From contig NZ_KI519609.1 of the NCBI RefSeq assembly GCF_000483485.1, positions 2,377,998 through 2,441,997 on the forward strand: DNA of 64,000 nt, read 5' to 3'. The notes under the pieces are model-generated. The model had not been told where the DNA came from and made no database searches. It was given only the letters and a program-made list of their open reading frames with translations. The position numbers and the translations under genes are program-made. The DNA comes from Thiomicrorhabdus chilensis DSM 12352. Lineage in GTDB: Bacteria > Pseudomonadota > Gammaproteobacteria > Thiomicrospirales > Thiomicrospiraceae. How positions within the stretch are numbered: position 1 is the stretch's first letter; each line of letters opens with the position of its first letter. This document shows positions 23,907 through 33,856 of the stretch, one piece after another.

Positions 23907-24359
23907 TCAAAGCTGAGGAAGGTCTTCTCGGCGGCAAATCGGGCCGTTTTTCGGGTTTTCGATGTCCTCTGCAACCTGACTCAAAAAACTCTGCAATTCA
24001 TCCACCGTCAAAACGGACAATATTTTATTCATGATTTGAGGGTGAATCGCCACCGTCGTGAATTCACCGGATTGCAATTGAACCTGCACTCCACAGGCAT
24101 CGGCCAAAGCACCATCGCCGTCATTTCCCTCAATCTGTGCGGCCTGCTCGCCAAAAAACAGGTCGTTGTAAGTCTCTTCGATGGACTCTACCACTTCTGC
24201 AGCCAGTCCCTCCTCTATCAACCGAACCGAATAGGAAACTTCACCCGGGTGCAGCTCTTCATTGACGATTGACCCATTGACCCCGTGCTTTTGACAAAAA
24301 TCGGCAAACCGCTTAGCCAAGTCTTCATCAAAAAAAACATATTCCAACTGCTCCGTCAC
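23907..24359 (-). CDS. Conserved-looking hypothetical protein, 150 aa
   Basis: 150 residues, strongly acidic, with no signal or membrane segment. The chain is a plausible soluble alpha/beta domain (EYVFFDEDLAKRFADFCQKHG..., then VSYSVRLIEEGL) followed by a helical end (MNKILSVLTVDELQSFLSQVAEDIEN). The start is followed by clear coding character and no frame damage. It lies between soxC and the divergent hemB gene. I do not recognise a family and give no function. Confidence 0.7.
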   Translation of the reverse strand: MTEQLEYVFFDEDLAKRFADFCQKHGVNGSIVNEELHPGEVSYSVRLIEEGLAAEVVESIEETYNDLFFGEQAAQIEGNDGDGALADACGVQVQLQSGEFTTVAIHPQIMNKILSVLTVDELQSFLSQVAEDIENPKNGPICRREDLPQL

Positions 24360-24423
24360 CGCCTTACTCCTTTCTTTTTTAAAGTTTGAATAGTATCATT
24401 CAAGTCGCTCTCGTTTAGCGTAA

Positions 24424-25458
<1,035 letters not shown>

Positions 25459-25560
25459 ACAGGCTGCATTAATAATGACGGACTTCAAGAGACGCACACC
25501 CCCATTGTTTCGTCTCTTGCTAAACCCAATGTCACTCTATAAATTTCACAAAGCTTCAGG

Positions 25561-26412
25561 ATGACTCATCCCATGACCGATCTTTACGCCGTTGTTGGCT
25601 ACCCCATAGCCCACTCCAAATCTCCCACCATCCATCGCCTATTTGCCGAACAAACCGGACAAGACATGACGTATGAGGCGATTTTGATTGATGCTGAAGA
25701 GACCGACTTTTCATGGGCCATGGCCGACTTGAAAAATCGCGGCTACAAAGGCATTAACATTACTGTGCCTTATAAGCTCGACGCTTTTGAATATGCCGAC
25801 AGCTTAAGTCAGCGCGCACAGACGGCGCACGCCGTCAACACCTTTATATTCAACGAGGATGGTTCCACACTGGGCGACAATACCGATGGAATCGGATTGG
25901 TAAACGACATTGAAGAAAACGGCAAACGTCCGCTAGCCAAGCAGAAGATATTGATTCTAGGCGCAGGTGGTGCGGTACAAGGCATTCTTGAACCGATTAT
26001 TGACAAACAACCGGCGGCGATTCATATTGCCAACCGTACGGAAAAACGTGCACAGATTCTGGGAGAACGCTTTAAGGATAACTTTAGCATCAGTGCCAGT
26101 GGCTGGGAAAACATACCCGAAGGCTCTTATGACATCGTCATCAACGGCACCTCCGCCAGCCTGGATAACAAACTCCCACCCATTGCCGAAAGCACCATTG
26201 GAGCGAACACGCTGGTCTATGACATGATGTACGGCCAAAAACCGACGGTGTTCATGGAGTGGGCCAAACAGATTCAACCCCAGTGCCAAACCATGGATGG
26301 TCTGGGCATGCTGGTTGGACAAGCCGCCGAAGCATTTTACCTCTGGCGCGGTGTACGCCCACAAACGGCAGAAGTCATTGAAACCGTCAGAAAACTGATG
26401 GCAAATACTTAA
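25561..26412 (+). CDS. aroE: Shikimate dehydrogenase (NADP+) AroE
   Basis: 283 residues (279 if the ATG at 25573 is used). AroE reduces 3-dehydroshikimate in aromatic amino-acid synthesis. Motifs: VVGYPIAHSKSPTIH at the start, GINITVPYK with the catalytic Lys, NTDGIGLVND, the nucleotide loop GAGGAVQG (about 136-143), an NRTEKRA segment suited to NADP, YDMMYGQKPT and GLGMLVGQAAEAFYLWRG. It is separated from hemB by about 100 bases and ends before a convergent gene. Confidence 0.96.
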   Translation: MTHPMTDLYAVVGYPIAHSKSPTIHRLFAEQTGQDMTYEAILIDAEETDFSWAMADLKNRGYKGINITVPYKLDAFEYADSLSQRAQTAHAVNTFIFNEDGSTLGDNTDGIGLVNDIEENGKRPLAKQKILILGAGGAVQGILEPIIDKQPAAIHIANRTEKRAQILGERFKDNFSISASGWENIPEGSYDIVINGTSASLDNKLPPIAESTIGANTLVYDMMYGQKPTVFMEWAKQIQPQCQTMDGLGMLVGQAAEAFYLWRGVRPQTAEVIETVRKLMANT

Positions 26413-26455
26413 GGCATCCAACAGAAAGCTGGGCAAAAATTGGCCCAAAAACCGA

Positions 26456-26471
26456 CAGGCCTGCTCATTTC
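26456..26471 (+). repeat. CAGGCCTG dispersed repeat, intergenic between convergent genes
   Basis: Core 26456-26463 with tail CTCATTTC, lying between the ends of aroE and the carbonic anhydrase-like gene. Confidence 0.6.
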
Positions 26472-26492
26472 ATGAAACCGAATTAGCATCGA

Positions 26493-27041
26493 TCACTCTT
26501 CCTCGTCGATGCAGAACTCGTTCTGATAATCGTTTTTGAGCTTAACGTAATGCTCTGCTGAATACTTGAAGAAAGCGATCTCCTGCTCGGTTAAGGCGCG
26601 TGCTTTCTTGACTGGAGAGCCCACGTAAAGATATCCGCTCTCCAGCACTTTTCCAGGAGGCACCAAACTGTTTGCTCCTACCAGCACATGCTTCTGGACA
26701 ACGGCATTGTCCAATATAACGGCTCCCATACCAATCAAACACTCATCCTCAATCACACAGCCGTGCAAAACCGCATTATGCCCTACGGTGACATCCTGAC
26801 CGACAATGCATTTCGACCCTTTGGAAATCGCACTTTCATGTGTTGTATGAACCACTGAGCCATCTTGAATATTAGACCGATCACCAATGACAATATCATT
26901 CACGTCTCCGCGCAGGGTCGCATTTGGCCAGACACTGACATCGGCCCCAAAATGACACCTGCCGATCACCACGGCAGAGGCATCCACCCAACCGCTCGAA
27001 TCCATAACCGGTACTGTTCCCTTATAGCTGCGAATCGCCAT
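26493..27041 (-). CDS. Gamma-class carbonic anhydrase family protein (YrdA-like)
   Basis: 182 residues built from left-handed beta-helix hexapeptides (for example IVIGDRSNIQDGSVVH, VGQDVTVGHNAVLHGCVIED, MGAVILDNAVVQ) with a C-terminal helix. His residues at VVHTTHE and TVGHNAVLHG match the trimeric metal site. Members are called gamma carbonic anhydrases or YrdA, and enzyme activity in this short subgroup is often unproven. In an autotroph a role in bicarbonate handling is possible, but nothing nearby supports it. Confidence 0.9.
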   Translation of the reverse strand: MAIRSYKGTVPVMDSSGWVDASAVVIGRCHFGADVSVWPNATLRGDVNDIVIGDRSNIQDGSVVHTTHESAISKGSKCIVGQDVTVGHNAVLHGCVIEDECLIGMGAVILDNAVVQKHVLVGANSLVPPGKVLESGYLYVGSPVKKARALTEQEIAFFKYSAEHYVKLKNDYQNEFCIDEEE

Positions 27042-27212
27042 AACCTATCCTCTTATCCATTGAATTTTGACCTTATTATATCGTCCAGACAGACCGAAAG
27101 CGAACCCTAACAGAGACAGTAAGTAAGCAGAAATCCAATCTTAATAACCTTACTTTATGGCCGTGAAAAAACATTCTTTTCAATCAGCATGATTTCACTT
27201 AAGCGCTTTCAC

Positions 27213-27218
27213 TATAAT
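27213..27218 (+). promoter_or_regulatory. Candidate -10 element of the first PilZ gene
   Basis: TATAAT at 27213-27218, about 40 bases ahead of the start at 27259. The -35 region is weak. Confidence 0.35.
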
Positions 27219-27258
27219 GAAGTCTACTTATATAACCCTATAAAAATCGAGCGAACTC

Positions 27259-27597
27259 ATGAGCCAATCAGTCCAACAGGCAGTCGAACAGCGTTTAGCC
27301 AAACGCCTGCCCTCGAGCCGGCCGGTCACGATCATTTCAGGTAAACAAAGTCTGTATGCCATCATGACGGATTTCTCAAAGCATGGAATTGGCCTGATTG
27401 CCGACGTACCTTTGGATGTCAACCAACGCATCGAAATCCATTTTGACATTCCAGCCAATAAAACGCTGCAATGCTTTCAGTTCAAAGCCGAAGTCAAACA
27501 CTGCATTGAACTGCATGAACAAAGACATATCGGACTGAAGCTGGACTTTCCAACCCAGGCTTACCTTTCTCTTTATGAATCGCTTGCAGCGGCATAA
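27259..27597 (+). CDS. PilZ-domain protein, first of two
   Basis: 112 residues forming a single PilZ domain. The N-terminal arginine motif reads QRLAKRLPSSRP, followed by a strand with ITDFSKHGIGL, which matches the (D/N)xSxxG part of the c-di-GMP site, although the serine is followed by Lys-His-Gly. The rest (IEIHFDIP...CIELHEQRHIGLKL) matches the barrel. It is probably a stand-alone c-di-GMP effector. A second PilZ gene follows after 124 bases. Both sit far from flagellar or pilus motor genes in this window. Confidence 0.85.
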   Translation: MSQSVQQAVEQRLAKRLPSSRPVTIISGKQSLYAIMTDFSKHGIGLIADVPLDVNQRIEIHFDIPANKTLQCFQFKAEVKHCIELHEQRHIGLKLDFPTQAYLSLYESLAAA

Positions 27598-27721
27598 ACC
27601 CGAAGTAAGAAACCCATGAGTACGTTTCTAACTCCATATTATTCAATCGGTTTTTTTGTTATAGTTAATCAATAATATATAGAAATAATATATAAAAACT
27701 TTTAATTTAAATGGTCCCACT

Positions 27722-28084
27722 ATGATGCCAAGCCCTATCTTCACACCCTCAGACAAACGCCAGGCTGAACGCTACCCTTCACATAAGGCGTCAATTCTGA
27801 TGATTGACGGTAGACAAATCTACACCACCATCATCAACTTTTCCGCGAGCGGGGTCGGCATCCTCAGCGCGGCTACGATTGAACCCGGAACACAGGTCGA
27901 ACTGCAATTTGAGGTGGAGCTGGACTCCAGGATCACATCCATACAAATTCCTATTGAAATTGTGCGTTGCAGCGATGATGACGATGAACACCTAATTGGG
28001 GCAAAACTGCAGACCGTCACTTTTGAATATCGGGCTTTGCTTAAAAAGCTTGCGACCCTACACGCCCGAATTCCAACGCAATAA
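27722..28084 (+). CDS. PilZ-domain protein, second of two
   Basis: 120 residues forming a single PilZ domain. DKRQAERYPSHKA provides the RxxxR-type motif and INFSASGVGILS the NxSxxG motif, so both halves of a c-di-GMP site are present. The barrel continues with GTQVELQFEVELDS and LIGAKLQTV. It resembles the preceding gene in length and layout, so the two may be an old duplication, although the sequences have diverged. An AT-rich stretch (about 27650-27710) precedes it. Confidence 0.87.
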   Translation: MMPSPIFTPSDKRQAERYPSHKASILMIDGRQIYTTIINFSASGVGILSAATIEPGTQVELQFEVELDSRITSIQIPIEIVRCSDDDDEHLIGAKLQTVTFEYRALLKKLATLHARIPTQ

Positions 28085-28135
28085 ACGCGACCAGACCTTA
28101 TAAAACATAACAAGTCTATAAATTACATACAAAAA

Positions 28136-28155
28136 AACCCGGCTAAGGCCGGGTT
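28136..28155 (-). terminator. Intrinsic terminator after gor
   Basis: AACCCGGC (28136-28143) pairs with GCCGGGTT (28148-28155) around TAAG. On the minus strand it is followed by a U-tract (28137-28131) and lies just downstream of the gor stop codon. It may also end the convergent PilZ transcript. Confidence 0.87.
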
Positions 28156-28182
28156 CATCCATTTGATTCAAAAGCATCAAAA

Positions 28183-29538
28183 TCAGCGCATCGTAACCAG
28201 TTCTTCAGAGCTGGATGGGTGAATGGCAATGGTGGCATCCAAGTCAGCTTTAGTCGCGCCCATTTGCACGGCAACCGCAAACCCTTGCAACATCTCATCG
28301 GCGCCGTCACCAATGATGTGAATCCCCACCACTTTCTCCTCTTCACCAACCACAACCAGCTTCAATGCAGTCTTGATTTGGTGCTGGGTAAACGCATAGC
28401 GCATAGGGGTGAACTCTGACGTGTAGACTTTAACATTATCATGACCATACTGACTGCGTGCATCATGCTCGGCCAGACCTACCGTGCCAACCGGAGGATG
28501 GGAGAAAATCACCGTCGGCACCGAACTCAAATCCAACTTAAGGTTCGGTTTGTTATTGTAGAGTCTTTCCGCCAGATAGCGCCCGGCTCGGATCGCCACC
28601 GGGGTCAATTGTGGCTGTCCTGTCACATCGCCAATCGCAAAGACATTATCCACCGCAGTACGGTGCTCGTCATCGACTTCGATAAAGCCATAACCGTTGG
28701 TCTTCAGGCCGACGTTTTCGAGTTTAAGCGGCTCAACCAAAGTCTGTCGACCCACGGCCCAGACAACCTGATCAAATCCAGAGATTACCTGTCCATCGGT
28801 ACTGTAGACAGTCAGAGTCCCATCAGCCTCACGTTCAAGTTTTTTCACCGCAAAGTGATACTCTTTCTTACAGCCGCTTTCAAGCATGGCATCAGTTAAG
28901 GTTTCACGAATCAGATCATCAAAGCCTCTCAACACTAAATCTTTGCGACTCACCAATGTCGTATCCGTGCCTAACGCTTGAAACACTCCGGCCAATTCAA
29001 CCGCGATATAGCCACTACCGATCACCGCTACTTTCTTGGGCTGTTCGGTTAACTCAAAAAAACCGTCTGAGGAGATTCCTAAATTAGCATTTTCGGTTTC
29101 CTGTGGAATCAGCGGGGTTCCACCAGGGGCGATGACAATCGTCTCGGCGGTATAGTGCTTGCCATCGACTTCAACGGTATGTTCATCCACAAAACTTCCC
29201 CAGCCCTGCAGAACATCTACACCCTTATCGGCCATATATCCACCGTACCAGGTATTGATATTACTGATGTACTGTTCACGCTTTTCAACCAGCGTTTTCC
29301 AGTCAAACCCTTTTTGTTCCACGTGAAACCCAAAATCCGGAGCATCGCGCAGGGCTTCGGCTATGTGCGCGCCAAACCACATGACCTTTTTTGGCACACA
29401 GCCAATATTGACGCAGGTACCACCGATTTTTCTGGCCTCGACCACTGCACACTTTTTGCCGTATTCAGCGGCTCGCTCTACCACCGACAAGCCGCCACTT
29501 CCGGCACCAATGGCAATCAAATCGTAATCGTACTTCAT
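28183..29538 (-). CDS. gor: Glutathione-disulfide reductase
   Basis: 451 residues, the family's usual length. A dimeric NADPH-dependent flavoenzyme that keeps glutathione reduced. Motifs: FAD-binding [15 protein letters not shown] at the N-terminus, the redox-active disulfide [13 protein letters not shown] at about 39-51, the NADPH site [18 protein letters not shown], the second FAD motif ...[10 protein letters not shown], and the interface His-Pro ([25 protein letters not shown]). It is downstream of the peroxiredoxin-glutaredoxin gene, from which a terminator separates it; together they form a glutathione-peroxide defence pair. Confidence 0.95.
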   Translation of the reverse strand: MKYDYDLIAIGAGSGGLSVVERAAEYGKKCAVVEARKIGGTCVNIGCVPKKVMWFGAHIAEALRDAPDFGFHVEQKGFDWKTLVEKREQYISNINTWYGGYMADKGVDVLQGWGSFVDEHTVEVDGKHYTAETIVIAPGGTPLIPQETENANLGISSDGFFELTEQPKKVAVIGSGYIAVELAGVFQALGTDTTLVSRKDLVLRGFDDLIRETLTDAMLESGCKKEYHFAVKKLEREADGTLTVYSTDGQVISGFDQVVWAVGRQTLVEPLKLENVGLKTNGYGFIEVDDEHRTAVDNVFAIGDVTGQPQLTPVAIRAGRYLAERLYNNKPNLKLDLSSVPTVIFSHPPVGTVGLAEHDARSQYGHDNVKVYTSEFTPMRYAFTQHQIKTALKLVVVGEEEKVVGIHIIGDGADEMLQGFAVAVQMGATKADLDATIAIHPSSSEELVTMR

Positions 29539-29570
29539 TTCTCATTCCTCTGTGCATACAGCAATAAAAC

Positions 29571-29600
29571 AAAAAGGGCCGTAAAAACAGCCCTTTTTTT
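29571..29600 (-). terminator. Intrinsic terminator between the peroxiredoxin-glutaredoxin gene and gor
   Basis: AAAAAGGGC (29571-29579) pairs with GCCCTTTTT (29590-29598), with A/U tracts on both sides. It is probably active on the minus strand for the peroxiredoxin-glutaredoxin transcript. Confidence 0.75.
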
Positions 29601-29628
29601 AAATTTTTTCTGGTGGTGATTCAAATAC

Positions 29629-29644
29629 CAGGCCTGCCGGTTTT
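29629..29644 (+). repeat. CAGGCCTG dispersed repeat in the loop of a longer inverted repeat
   Basis: Core 29629-29636 with tail CCGGTTTT. It lies in the loop of the inverted repeat GTGATTCAAA (29616-29625) / TTTGAATCAC (29643-29652), between the peroxiredoxin-glutaredoxin gene and gor. Confidence 0.55.
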
Positions 29645-29664
29645 TGAATCACTTCACACCACAA

Positions 29665-30408
29665 TTATTTAGACAAATAGGTTTCTAGATCATCCGATCC
29701 GCCAATATATTCGCCCTCAATGAAAATCTGAGGAACCGTTGACGCATTGGCGATCGCACGCAGAGTCTTTGAAGAAGGACCGTGGTTTGAGATGGTAATT
29801 TCTTCATAAGCAATTCCCTTCTCATCCAACATCGCTTTGGCTTTTTTACAGAAAGGACAACCCGGCTTAGTGAAGATGGTCGCAACTCGTGGCGCTTTGG
29901 CCTGAGGATTGATGTAGTTCAGCATAGTATCGGCATCGGACACTTCAAACGGGTCACCCGGCACATCCGGCTCGATAAACATCTTCTCAATAACACCATC
30001 CTTAACCAGCATAGAATAACGCCATGAACGCATCCCAAATCCTAGATCGGTTTTGTCGACCAACATTCCCATGCCTTCAGAAAACTCACCGTTCCCGTCC
30101 GGAATCAACGTCACATTGTCAGACTCCTGATCTTCTGCCCATGCGTTCATGACAAAGGTATCGTTGACGGAAAGACACAAAATGTCATCCACGCCGTTTT
30201 CCTTGAACACACCAGCCAATTCGTTGTAACGAGGTAAGTGACTGGAAGAACAGGTCGGAGTAAAGGCTCCAGGCAAGGAGAAAACCACCACGGTTTTGCC
30301 TGCAAACAACTCATCGGTAGTCACATTGACCCACTCATCTTTTTGACGGGTACGGAACGTGACCGCTGGAACTTTCTGACCTTCTCTATTTTCTAATGCC
30401 ATTTTCAA
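29665..30408 (-). CDS. Peroxiredoxin 5-glutaredoxin fusion (hybrid peroxidase)
   Basis: 247 residues. The N-terminal two thirds are a Prx5-type peroxiredoxin: [19 protein letters not shown] with the peroxidatic Cys at about 49. A linker near 165 leads to a glutaredoxin domain with [16 protein letters not shown] (CxxC near 180) and the TVPQIFIEG cis-proline loop. Hybrid proteins of this kind reduce peroxides with glutathione, as characterised in Haemophilus and Chromatium. Placement next to gor, which regenerates glutathione, fits. An unknown 149-aa protein gene lies upstream on the same strand. Confidence 0.94.
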   Translation of the reverse strand: MKMALENREGQKVPAVTFRTRQKDEWVNVTTDELFAGKTVVVFSLPGAFTPTCSSSHLPRYNELAGVFKENGVDDILCLSVNDTFVMNAWAEDQESDNVTLIPDGNGEFSEGMGMLVDKTDLGFGMRSWRYSMLVKDGVIEKMFIEPDVPGDPFEVSDADTMLNYINPQAKAPRVATIFTKPGCPFCKKAKAMLDEKGIAYEEITISNHGPSSKTLRAIANASTVPQIFIEGEYIGGSDDLETYLSK

Positions 30409-30548
30409 AATCCTCTTCTCAGACTAAATATATAATTGTCACTCTATTGAGTGGTTACCAGTGTATGAAATAACGGACAATTAGTAAAATCAATAATTAC
30501 AATAAAAATGATAGCTATAGACTATCAATAATGACTTGCCCATTAGCT

Positions 30549-30998
30549 TTATTGCAAAGTCGAACCTTGTAGCGCACGCATAAAGGGTTCTAAAGCTTCT
30601 TTTTCCTGGGCGTATTTCATCAGCAGCCCCAAAATGGCCTGATCTTCATGCTGAGAGGCTATGCGGGCACACAACTGATAATCCCGGTCAGTAACCGATC
30701 CTGTAAACGCATTAAGCTCCAGCATTGCTGCCGTCACACCCACATTCTGCAATAAACAAGCCGCCTGCAAGGGTTTAACGGTTTCGCCGGCGGCATCAGT
30801 CCCCACTTCCATCTGCGGTGAAACAAAATGCTCCTGCACCAACACCATCGCCATCCAGTAATTCATTTCCGGCGCTTCCTGGCTTTCCAGTACGTTCAAA
30901 AAAATTTCTTGAGGGTCGATCTTGTGTTTCTGGATCAAGGTCTGAACCGTCTTGGAAAAGGCTTCACGTGCCGCAGGGTCTAAATTCAATAAGTTCAT
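30549..30998 (-). CDS. Hypothetical protein, 149 aa
   Basis: 149 residues, mostly helical, acidic, with no signal or membrane segment. The start MNLLNLDPAAREAFSKTVQTLIQKHKIDPQEIFLNVL is followed by EMNYWMAMVLVQEHFV and a LLMKYAQEKEALEPFMRAL end. A possible cysteine pair (LQAACLL, YQLCARI) has no recognised metal pattern. It lies upstream of the peroxiredoxin-glutaredoxin gene but 140 bases away, so operon linkage is unclear. I do not recognise a family. Confidence 0.65.
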   Translation of the reverse strand: MNLLNLDPAAREAFSKTVQTLIQKHKIDPQEIFLNVLESQEAPEMNYWMAMVLVQEHFVSPQMEVGTDAAGETVKPLQAACLLQNVGVTAAMLELNAFTGSVTDRDYQLCARIASQHEDQAILGLLMKYAQEKEALEPFMRALQGSTLQ

Positions 30999-31067
30999 GA
31001 GACAGCATCTCTATTTAATACAAGTGTGCGCCATTATAACGCTTTAAGCACTCAACATCAGCCCTGC

Positions 31068-32291
31068 CTACAAGGATAGGCCACAGGCCACGCCAGAGGC
31101 CCACGCCCATTGAAAATTGTAGCCGCCGAGCTGACCGGTCACATCCAAAACCTCACCGATAAAGAACAGGCCTGGTTGTTTTTTGGCCTCAAAGGTTTTA
31201 GAGGAAACTTCATCAGTATCGATTCCACCCAAGGTTACTTCCGCCTTATCGTATCCGGCGGTATCATCCGGATACAGTTGCCAATTCATTATTTGCAACG
31301 CATAAGCCTGCAACTGTTCGTTCGGCTGGTTAGACAGCATCGAATCCATTGGGAAAATCTCCAACCAAAGCTGGGTAAAGCGTTTGGGCCAATATTGGTT
31401 GAGCCATTTTGACAAAGACTGCCCAGACTGCTTTAAAGCCAGCAACTGAGCATAGACATCCAAGCCGGGCAGCAGGTTAATGTGAATCGGCTTGCCGGGT
31501 TGCCAGTAATTGGAAGCCTGAAGAATGCCCGGACCACTGAGCCCATGATGGGTAAACAATAAAGCCTCGGAAAAATGTTTACCCTCAACCGTCACCACCA
31601 CATCCATCGACAACCCGCTCAAGCTGGAAAAACGCTGCTGCCACTTGCCGGAAAAAGTCAAAGGCACCAAACCCGGCGATTGCGCACAAACCTCAAGACC
31701 AAACTGCCGGGCCAATTGGTATCCGAACCCACTTGCCTTGAGTTTGGGAAAAGACAAAGCGCCAGTGGCCACTACCAGCTTTTCACAAGCGAATACTCCC
31801 GCACTGGTTTTCAAGATGAAACCGCCTCCATGCTTCGCCTCTACCTTGCCTACTTCGGTTTTAAGCAAAAACTCGACTCCGGCCCAGTCGCACTCGGTAC
31901 GCAATATCTGAATCAGGTCGGAGGCTCGCTCACAGCAAAACAGCTTGCCCAACTCCCGGGTTTCATAAGTCAAACCATGACGGTCTACCAGTTCGATAAA
32001 AGCACTCGACGGATAACGTGACAAGGCGCTTTTAACAAAATGAGGATTGCGGCAAATGTAATGTTCAGGAGACACATTCAAGTTGGTGAAATTACACTTC
32101 CCACCACCGGAAATACGAATTTTTGCCGCCGCTTTGGGCGCATGATCGATAACCAAGACCCGCTTGCCTCGGTAACCCGCCGTGGCAGCACACATCAACC
32201 CGGAGGCACCCGCTCCCAGAACAATCACATCCCATTCTGGACTTTGTGCACCTTGCGAGTCGGCATAACTCACCCCCTTATCACCTTCCAT
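31068..32291 (-). CDS. NAD(P)/FAD-dependent oxidoreductase, BaiN/YhiN (HI0933) family
   Basis: 407 residues from ATG 32291; a GTG at 32312 is also open. The FAD-binding dinucleotide motif DVIVLGAGASGLMCAATAG is close to the N-terminus, followed by the family signature AAKIRISGGGKCNFTN, a middle domain with FTHHGLSGPGILQAS, and the C-terminal GGIDTDEVSSKTFEAKKQPGLFFIGEVLDVTGQLGGYNFQWAWASG region near the end, which closes the FAD site. Enterobacterial homologues are flavoproteins of uncertain substrate. It may be cotranscribed with the CinA-domain gene 71 bases upstream. A CAGGCCTG copy encodes KQPGLFFI. Confidence 0.9.
   Translation of the reverse strand: MEGDKGVSYADSQGAQSPEWDVIVLGAGASGLMCAATAGYRGKRVLVIDHAPKAAAKIRISGGGKCNFTNLNVSPEHYICRNPHFVKSALSRYPSSAFIELVDRHGLTYETRELGKLFCCERASDLIQILRTECDWAGVEFLLKTEVGKVEAKHGGGFILKTSAGVFACEKLVVATGALSFPKLKASGFGYQLARQFGLEVCAQSPGLVPLTFSGKWQQRFSSLSGLSMDVVVTVEGKHFSEALLFTHHGLSGPGILQASNYWQPGKPIHINLLPGLDVYAQLLALKQSGQSLSKWLNQYWPKRFTQLWLEIFPMDSMLSNQPNEQLQAYALQIMNWQLYPDDTAGYDKAEVTLGGIDTDEVSSKTFEAKKQPGLFFIGEVLDVTGQLGGYNFQWAWASGVACGLSL
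31159..31174 (-). repeat. CAGGCCTG dispersed repeat inside the BaiN/YhiN-type gene
   Basis: Core 31167-31174, continuing TTCTTTAT on the minus strand. It encodes QPGLFFI in that gene. Confidence 0.5.
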
Positions 32292-32362
32292 AAATACGCG
32301 TACCCTTATCACTGGTGTTGCTCATGGCGGTCATAACACAGGCCGTAAAGCCTTTATTGCAA

Positions 32363-33139
32363 TCAGTCTTCATGACCTGTCCAAGAATCCAGCAGCTGCC
32401 ACTCATGCGCCCGACGATTCGCTTCTTCAATAATCACGTCCAATCCGGCTTGTGCGTCTTCCATCAAACCTTCGACGCCCAACTCGATGGAACGTCGATC
32501 CTGCTCATCAATCTTAGGCAAGCTGAACAATCTCAGGGTTGGAAACTGCGATTCGAATTGTTGCATGAATTCGACCCACTCCGACTCCTGACCATCAATC
32601 AGGCGAATCGCACACTCCACCTTCGGCGGCGAATTTAGCTGGTCATAATAGGTCATCAAAACCCATTCCATCATCGGTTTCGCCATCATCGGAAAACCCG
32701 GCATAAAGTGATGATTGCGGATTGAAAAACCGGGTACACGGTTATAGAAATTAGGAATGATCTCGGCGCCCTGCGGATATTCCGCCATATGAATACGCTG
32801 CGGATAAGCCGCCTCGCCAAATTCGGCCTCAATCTCCTTGATCGCTTTCGGGTGTCGCTCAAGCGGAAGTTTAAGGGCTTTGGCGGCACACTGACGGGTT
32901 CGGTCATCCGGAGTCGCTCCAATGCCGCCAAAACAGAAGACAATGTCCTGGGAAGCAAAACTGCGCTCTAACGTTTGAGTCAATAACTCCGGCTCATCGC
33001 CGACAATCGTCACCCAACTGATCGCCAGCCCTCTGGGTCTAAGCAGAGAGGCCGCCTGTGCAAGGTGTTTATCTTGACGTTTTCCAGACAGGATTTCATC
33101 CCCCACAATGATCAGACCAATCTTTGCGCCCTCAAACAT
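32363..33139 (-). CDS. Competence/damage-inducible CinA N-domain (MoCF-biosynthesis) protein
   Basis: 258 residues. The N-terminal part has the MoCF/CinA fold: GLIIVGDEILSGKRQDKHL, then IVFCFGGIGATPDDRT, the conserved GGxGxTxDD loop, and a long linker to AEYPQGAEIIPNFYNRVPGFSIRN. It lacks the C-terminal nicotinamide-mononucleotide deamidase domain of full CinA, so it is a single-domain homologue of unknown role. It precedes the BaiN/YhiN-type gene. A role in molybdopterin binding is known for the fold but cannot be concluded from sequence alone. Confidence 0.82.
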   Translation of the reverse strand: MFEGAKIGLIIVGDEILSGKRQDKHLAQAASLLRPRGLAISWVTIVGDEPELLTQTLERSFASQDIVFCFGGIGATPDDRTRQCAAKALKLPLERHPKAIKEIEAEFGEAAYPQRIHMAEYPQGAEIIPNFYNRVPGFSIRNHHFMPGFPMMAKPMMEWVLMTYYDQLNSPPKVECAIRLIDGQESEWVEFMQQFESQFPTLRLFSLPKIDEQDRRSIELGVEGLMEDAQAGLDVIIEEANRRAHEWQLLDSWTGHED

Positions 33140-33200
33140 ACGTCCCCCTTAAGGCATGAAACTCATTGCCCAATAATGATATTTAGAGCCATTATAACCA

Positions 33201-33252
33201 AAAAAAGCACCCGCAAAACGCCGTATTGAACCGCGCTCTGGGGTGCTTTTTT
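33201..33252 (-). terminator. Candidate terminator downstream of the YfaZ-like gene
   Basis: AAAAAAGCACCC (33201-33212) pairs with GGGTGCTTTTTT (33241-33252) across a 28-base loop, with a U-tract on either strand. It most likely ends the minus-strand YfaZ/lipoprotein cluster. The large loop makes it less certain than a short-looped hairpin. Confidence 0.6.
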
Positions 33253-33268
33253 GTAAGCAAAAGTCGGT

Positions 33269-33856
33269 TTAGTTGATTTTGACCTCAACCCCGATATGCA
33301 GATTTTTATCGAATTCATAATCCGAGTCGACGTTCATATCCATCGTCAGGTAACGAAAGCCGACAAATCCGGTTACGTTCGGCAAAACCTGCAAGTCGGC
33401 ACGCACCGCCATTTCGGTTGCCGCCTCCGCATCGCCCGAAGTTACAATCTCGGGCGCGTGCAAAAACTCAGCCGAAACCGAGGCAGGAGCCTGTGTCGGC
33501 AGCCAGTAACGACCGGTGACACCCAGCATCAATCCGTAACCGTCCAAGTCATAACTGTCTTGGGTCATGTAAAAGGCTTTCCCTTTTAGACCCAATTCCA
33601 GGTTCGGGGTGCCGCCCATGCCTTTCCGCTGTACGCCTGCTGACACCGAATACAGACGGTCTCCAGGTTCGTTGTAAAAATAATGCGCGGCATAGCGTGC
33701 CGAATCCACGGGGGTTTCGGTTTGTGAAAACACCCCAAAGTTCGCCGTCTCATCCGAGACCGCCAAATCCAGGCCCAACGAGTTCGCCTGCCCCATTGTC
33801 GCAAACAGAGTGCCCATGGCCAGAACGGCCGTTTTGATACGGATTGAAGGTCGCAT
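33269..33856 (-). CDS. YfaZ-family outer membrane protein
   Basis: 195 residues with a Sec signal (KTAVLAMGTLFATMGQANS). The mature chain consists of alternating beta strands ending in an aromatic/hydrophobic pattern, with LGLDLAVSDETANFGVF, GLMLGVTGRYWLPTQAPASVSAEF and FVGFRYLTMDMNVDSDYEFDKNLHIGVEV. This layout fits YfaZ, a small beta-barrel of unknown function. It is the last gene of a minus-strand trio (lipoprotein, 64-aa protein, YfaZ) with short gaps. Confidence 0.82.
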   Translation of the reverse strand: MRPSIRIKTAVLAMGTLFATMGQANSLGLDLAVSDETANFGVFSQTETPVDSARYAAHYFYNEPGDRLYSVSAGVQRKGMGGTPNLELGLKGKAFYMTQDSYDLDGYGLMLGVTGRYWLPTQAPASVSAEFLHAPEIVTSGDAEAATEMAVRADLQVLPNVTGFVGFRYLTMDMNVDSDYEFDKNLHIGVEVKIN

